Positions 62,638-64,000 of a stretch of 64,000 bases of DNA are shown here, piece by piece. The notes under the pieces are model-generated. The model was given only the letters and a program-made list of their open reading frames with translations. It was not told where the DNA came from and searched no databases. Origin of the DNA: an uncultured Mycobacteriaceae bacterium (lineage in GTDB: Bacteria; Actinomycetota; Actinomycetes; Mycobacteriales; Mycobacteriaceae). Every line of letters begins with the position of its first letter. Position 1 is the stretch's first letter. Position numbers and translations under genes: made by a program. The stretch lies in assembly GCA_902826815.1 (NCBI GenBank), contig CADEGF010000012.1:64375-128374 (forward strand). Direction: 5' to 3'.

Positions 62638-63735
62638 ATGTCCACCGACGCGCCACCCAAACTTCCACCGGTTCGCGTTGCCCGCGCGGTCGACTCGCTA
62701 CGGCGCAGGCTGCGTAAATTCGAGCGCAAGTTGCAGCCGCCAGGTCCCTCGGTCCTCGATTTGATCACTTCGGGCTGGGTCGCACAGGGCGTTTACACGG
62801 TGACCAAGCTCGGCATCGTCGAGGCGTTGCGAGACGGGCCGCAGACCGCGGATGCGATCGCCGAACGTGTCGGCGCCGATCCCGACGCGGTCTATCGGCT
62901 GATGCGAATGCTCGCCAGCCGCGGCATCTTCACGTCGCAGGGCAAGCGGCGGTTCGCACTCGCACCGATGGGCAAGGCATTGCTCGCGGATGCGCCTGAC
63001 TCCATGCGTGGTTACGTGCTGTTCGCCGGAGACCCTCTGCACTGGGAGCACTGGGGTCAGCTGTCCCGCTCGGTCGTCACGGGCAAGTGCGCGATCGAGG
63101 AAGTCAGGGGCAAGCCGATATTCGAATGGTTGGAGGATGTGCCCGAACTGGCCGCGGTGTTCAACGACGGGATGACGAGCATCTCGAAGATGGAGACCCC
63201 GCTGGTTGTCTCTGCCTACGACTTCTCTTCGTTCGGCATGATCGTCGATGTTGGCGGCGGCCACGGTCTTTTGCTTTCGGAGATCCTGCGCCAGGCGCAG
63301 GACAGCAAAGGGGTTCTGTTCGACGCTGAATCGGTCGTCGAAGGAGCGCCCGCCGTGCTCGAATCCGCGGGCGTATCGAATCGGTGCTCCGCGGTGGCGG
63401 GATCGTTTTTCGAATCTGTGCCCGCGGGCGGCGACGCGTATGTGCTCAAGCACATCATTCACGACTGGGACGATGAGAAGACGGTGCAGATATTGCGAAA
63501 CGTCCGCACCGCGATGAACCCGGGAGCGAAGGTGTTGATCGTCGAAGCGGTGGTGCCGGATGACGATCGCGAACACCTGTCGAAACTGCTCGACCTGGAA
63601 ATGCTCGTCGCCGCGACCGGCAGGGAACGCACAGAGGCGGAGTACGCCGAACTGTTGCGGCAGGCCGGCTTCCGGCACACACGCACCGTCGGGACGGTCG
63701 GGCCGGCTTCGATCGTGGAGGCCGTTGCGGCCTAG
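62638..63735 (+). CDS. SAM-dependent O-methyltransferase (winged-helix type)
   Basis: A 365-residue methyltransferase with an N-terminal dimerisation/winged-helix region (AIAERVGADPDAVYRLMRML) and a SAM domain: IVDVGGGHGLLLSEIL, then KHIIHDWDDEKTVQILRNV, in which the His-Asp pair corresponds to the plant-type O-methyltransferase active site. Substrate unknown. It lies between mutT1 and hupB, where M. tuberculosis has no gene. It has the same fold as the gene at 4885 but is clearly diverged from it. Confidence 0.9.
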   Translation: MSTDAPPKLPPVRVARAVDSLRRRLRKFERKLQPPGPSVLDLITSGWVAQGVYTVTKLGIVEALRDGPQTADAIAERVGADPDAVYRLMRMLASRGIFTSQGKRRFALAPMGKALLADAPDSMRGYVLFAGDPLHWEHWGQLSRSVVTGKCAIEEVRGKPIFEWLEDVPELAAVFNDGMTSISKMETPLVVSAYDFSSFGMIVDVGGGHGLLLSEILRQAQDSKGVLFDAESVVEGAPAVLESAGVSNRCSAVAGSFFESVPAGGDAYVLKHIIHDWDDEKTVQILRNVRTAMNPGAKVLIVEAVVPDDDREHLSKLLDLEMLVAATGRERTEAEYAELLRQAGFRHTRTVGTVGPASIVEAVAA

Positions 63736-63750
63736 TCGAACCCGTAACAC

Positions 63751-63791
63751 ACAGATACGCCGTGGGTCGCGATGACCCACGGCGTATCTGT
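63751..63791. terminator. Perfect 18-bp inverted repeat between the O-methyltransferase and hupB
   Basis: The arm 63751-63768 (starting ACAGATACGCC) is the exact inverse of 63774-63791, with a 5-base loop GCGAT. It fills the gap between convergent stops at 63735 and 63799 and is flanked by short A/T runs, so it is a likely bidirectional terminator. Confidence 0.88.
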
Positions 63792-63798
63792 AAAGAAG

Positions 63799-64000
63799 TT
63801 ACCGACGACCCTTCTTGGCCGGCGCCCTGCGCGCGGTCTTCTTGGCCGCGACCTTCCGGGCCGCCTTCTTGCCTGCGGCCTTGCGGACAGCCTTCTTGGC
63901 AGCTACGGTCCGGGCGGCCTTCTTGCCTGCGGCCTTGCGGACAGCCTTCTTGGCTGCTGCCTTGCGAACAGTCTTCTTGGCTGCTGCCTTGCGGACAGTC
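63799..64000 (-). CDS. hupB: HU-family nucleoid protein HupB, C-terminal tail only
   Basis: Only the last 66 codons are visible; the HU fold is beyond the right edge. The minus-strand translation ends …KKTARRAPAKKGRR with TAA at 63801-63799, made of repeats such as AAKKAVRKAAGKKAA. This Lys/Ala/Arg tail is the hallmark of mycobacterial HupB/MDP1, which compacts DNA and binds iron. Position after mutT1 matches Rv2986c. Confidence 0.9.
   Translation of the reverse strand, partial: TVRKAAAKKTVRKAAAKKAVRKAAGKKAARTVAAKKAVRKAAGKKAARKVAAKKTARRAPAKKGRR

Overview
The window is about 66-67% GC chromosomal DNA from a mycobacterium, most likely a fast-growing Mycolicibacterium-type species. The basis is gene content and order: from 11.5 kb to the right end the genes follow the backbone that runs from Rv2901c to Rv2986c in Mycobacterium tuberculosis (Rv numbers are from memory, not from a search). 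No rRNA, tRNA, CRISPR, prophage or insertion sequence was seen.

Left arm, 1-11.56 kb, is lineage-variable. It holds a minus-strand operon of an arginase-fold protein, a fused alpha/beta 2-oxoacid dehydrogenase E1 and a class III CoA-transferase; a HAD phosphatase divergent from an O-methyltransferase; a SnoaL/DUF3237/TetR unit behind an AT-rich palindromic promoter; and an ATP-grasp enzyme with a histone H1/HU-like basic tail, followed by a serine hydrolase and a dienelactone hydrolase.

Backbone, 11.56-38.5 kb: DUF2469, rnhB, lepB, rplS; two tandem LppW-like lipoproteins; trmD, rimM, khpA, rpsP; two tandem DacB2-like carboxypeptidases; a CDP-diacylglycerol pyrophosphatase-like protein; an amidohydrolase; ffh; the nitrogen operon amt-glnB-glnD with a GlnR-type box; ftsY; a type 2 IPP isomerase; smc, acyP, osmC, fpg, rnc, DUF177 and sepIVA.

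At 38.5-39.3 kb only a hemerythrin gene separates sepIVA from coaD, where M. tuberculosis carries its PDIM/phenolic glycolipid cluster. From 39.3 kb to the end come coaD, rsmD and pyc; a VKOR/DsbA oxidative folding pair; lipN divergent from two aldo-keto reductases; an exported HNH protein, recG, a DAK2/FakA-like protein, rpmB, ung, thiL and a DUF3515 protein; ddl, a PLP transsulfuration-family enzyme and gpsA; fbiD, ppk1, mutT1, a second O-methyltransferase and the C-terminal end of hupB.

Many neighbours overlap by 1-20 bases, so translational coupling is probably common. Convergent pairs are often separated by strong palindromes. The least explained pieces are the ureohydrolase/E1/CoA-transferase operon, the basic-tailed ATP-grasp protein, the palindromic promoter at 6.03 kb, and a 23-bp inverted repeat at 35.5 kb that has a decayed relative at 24.3 kb.
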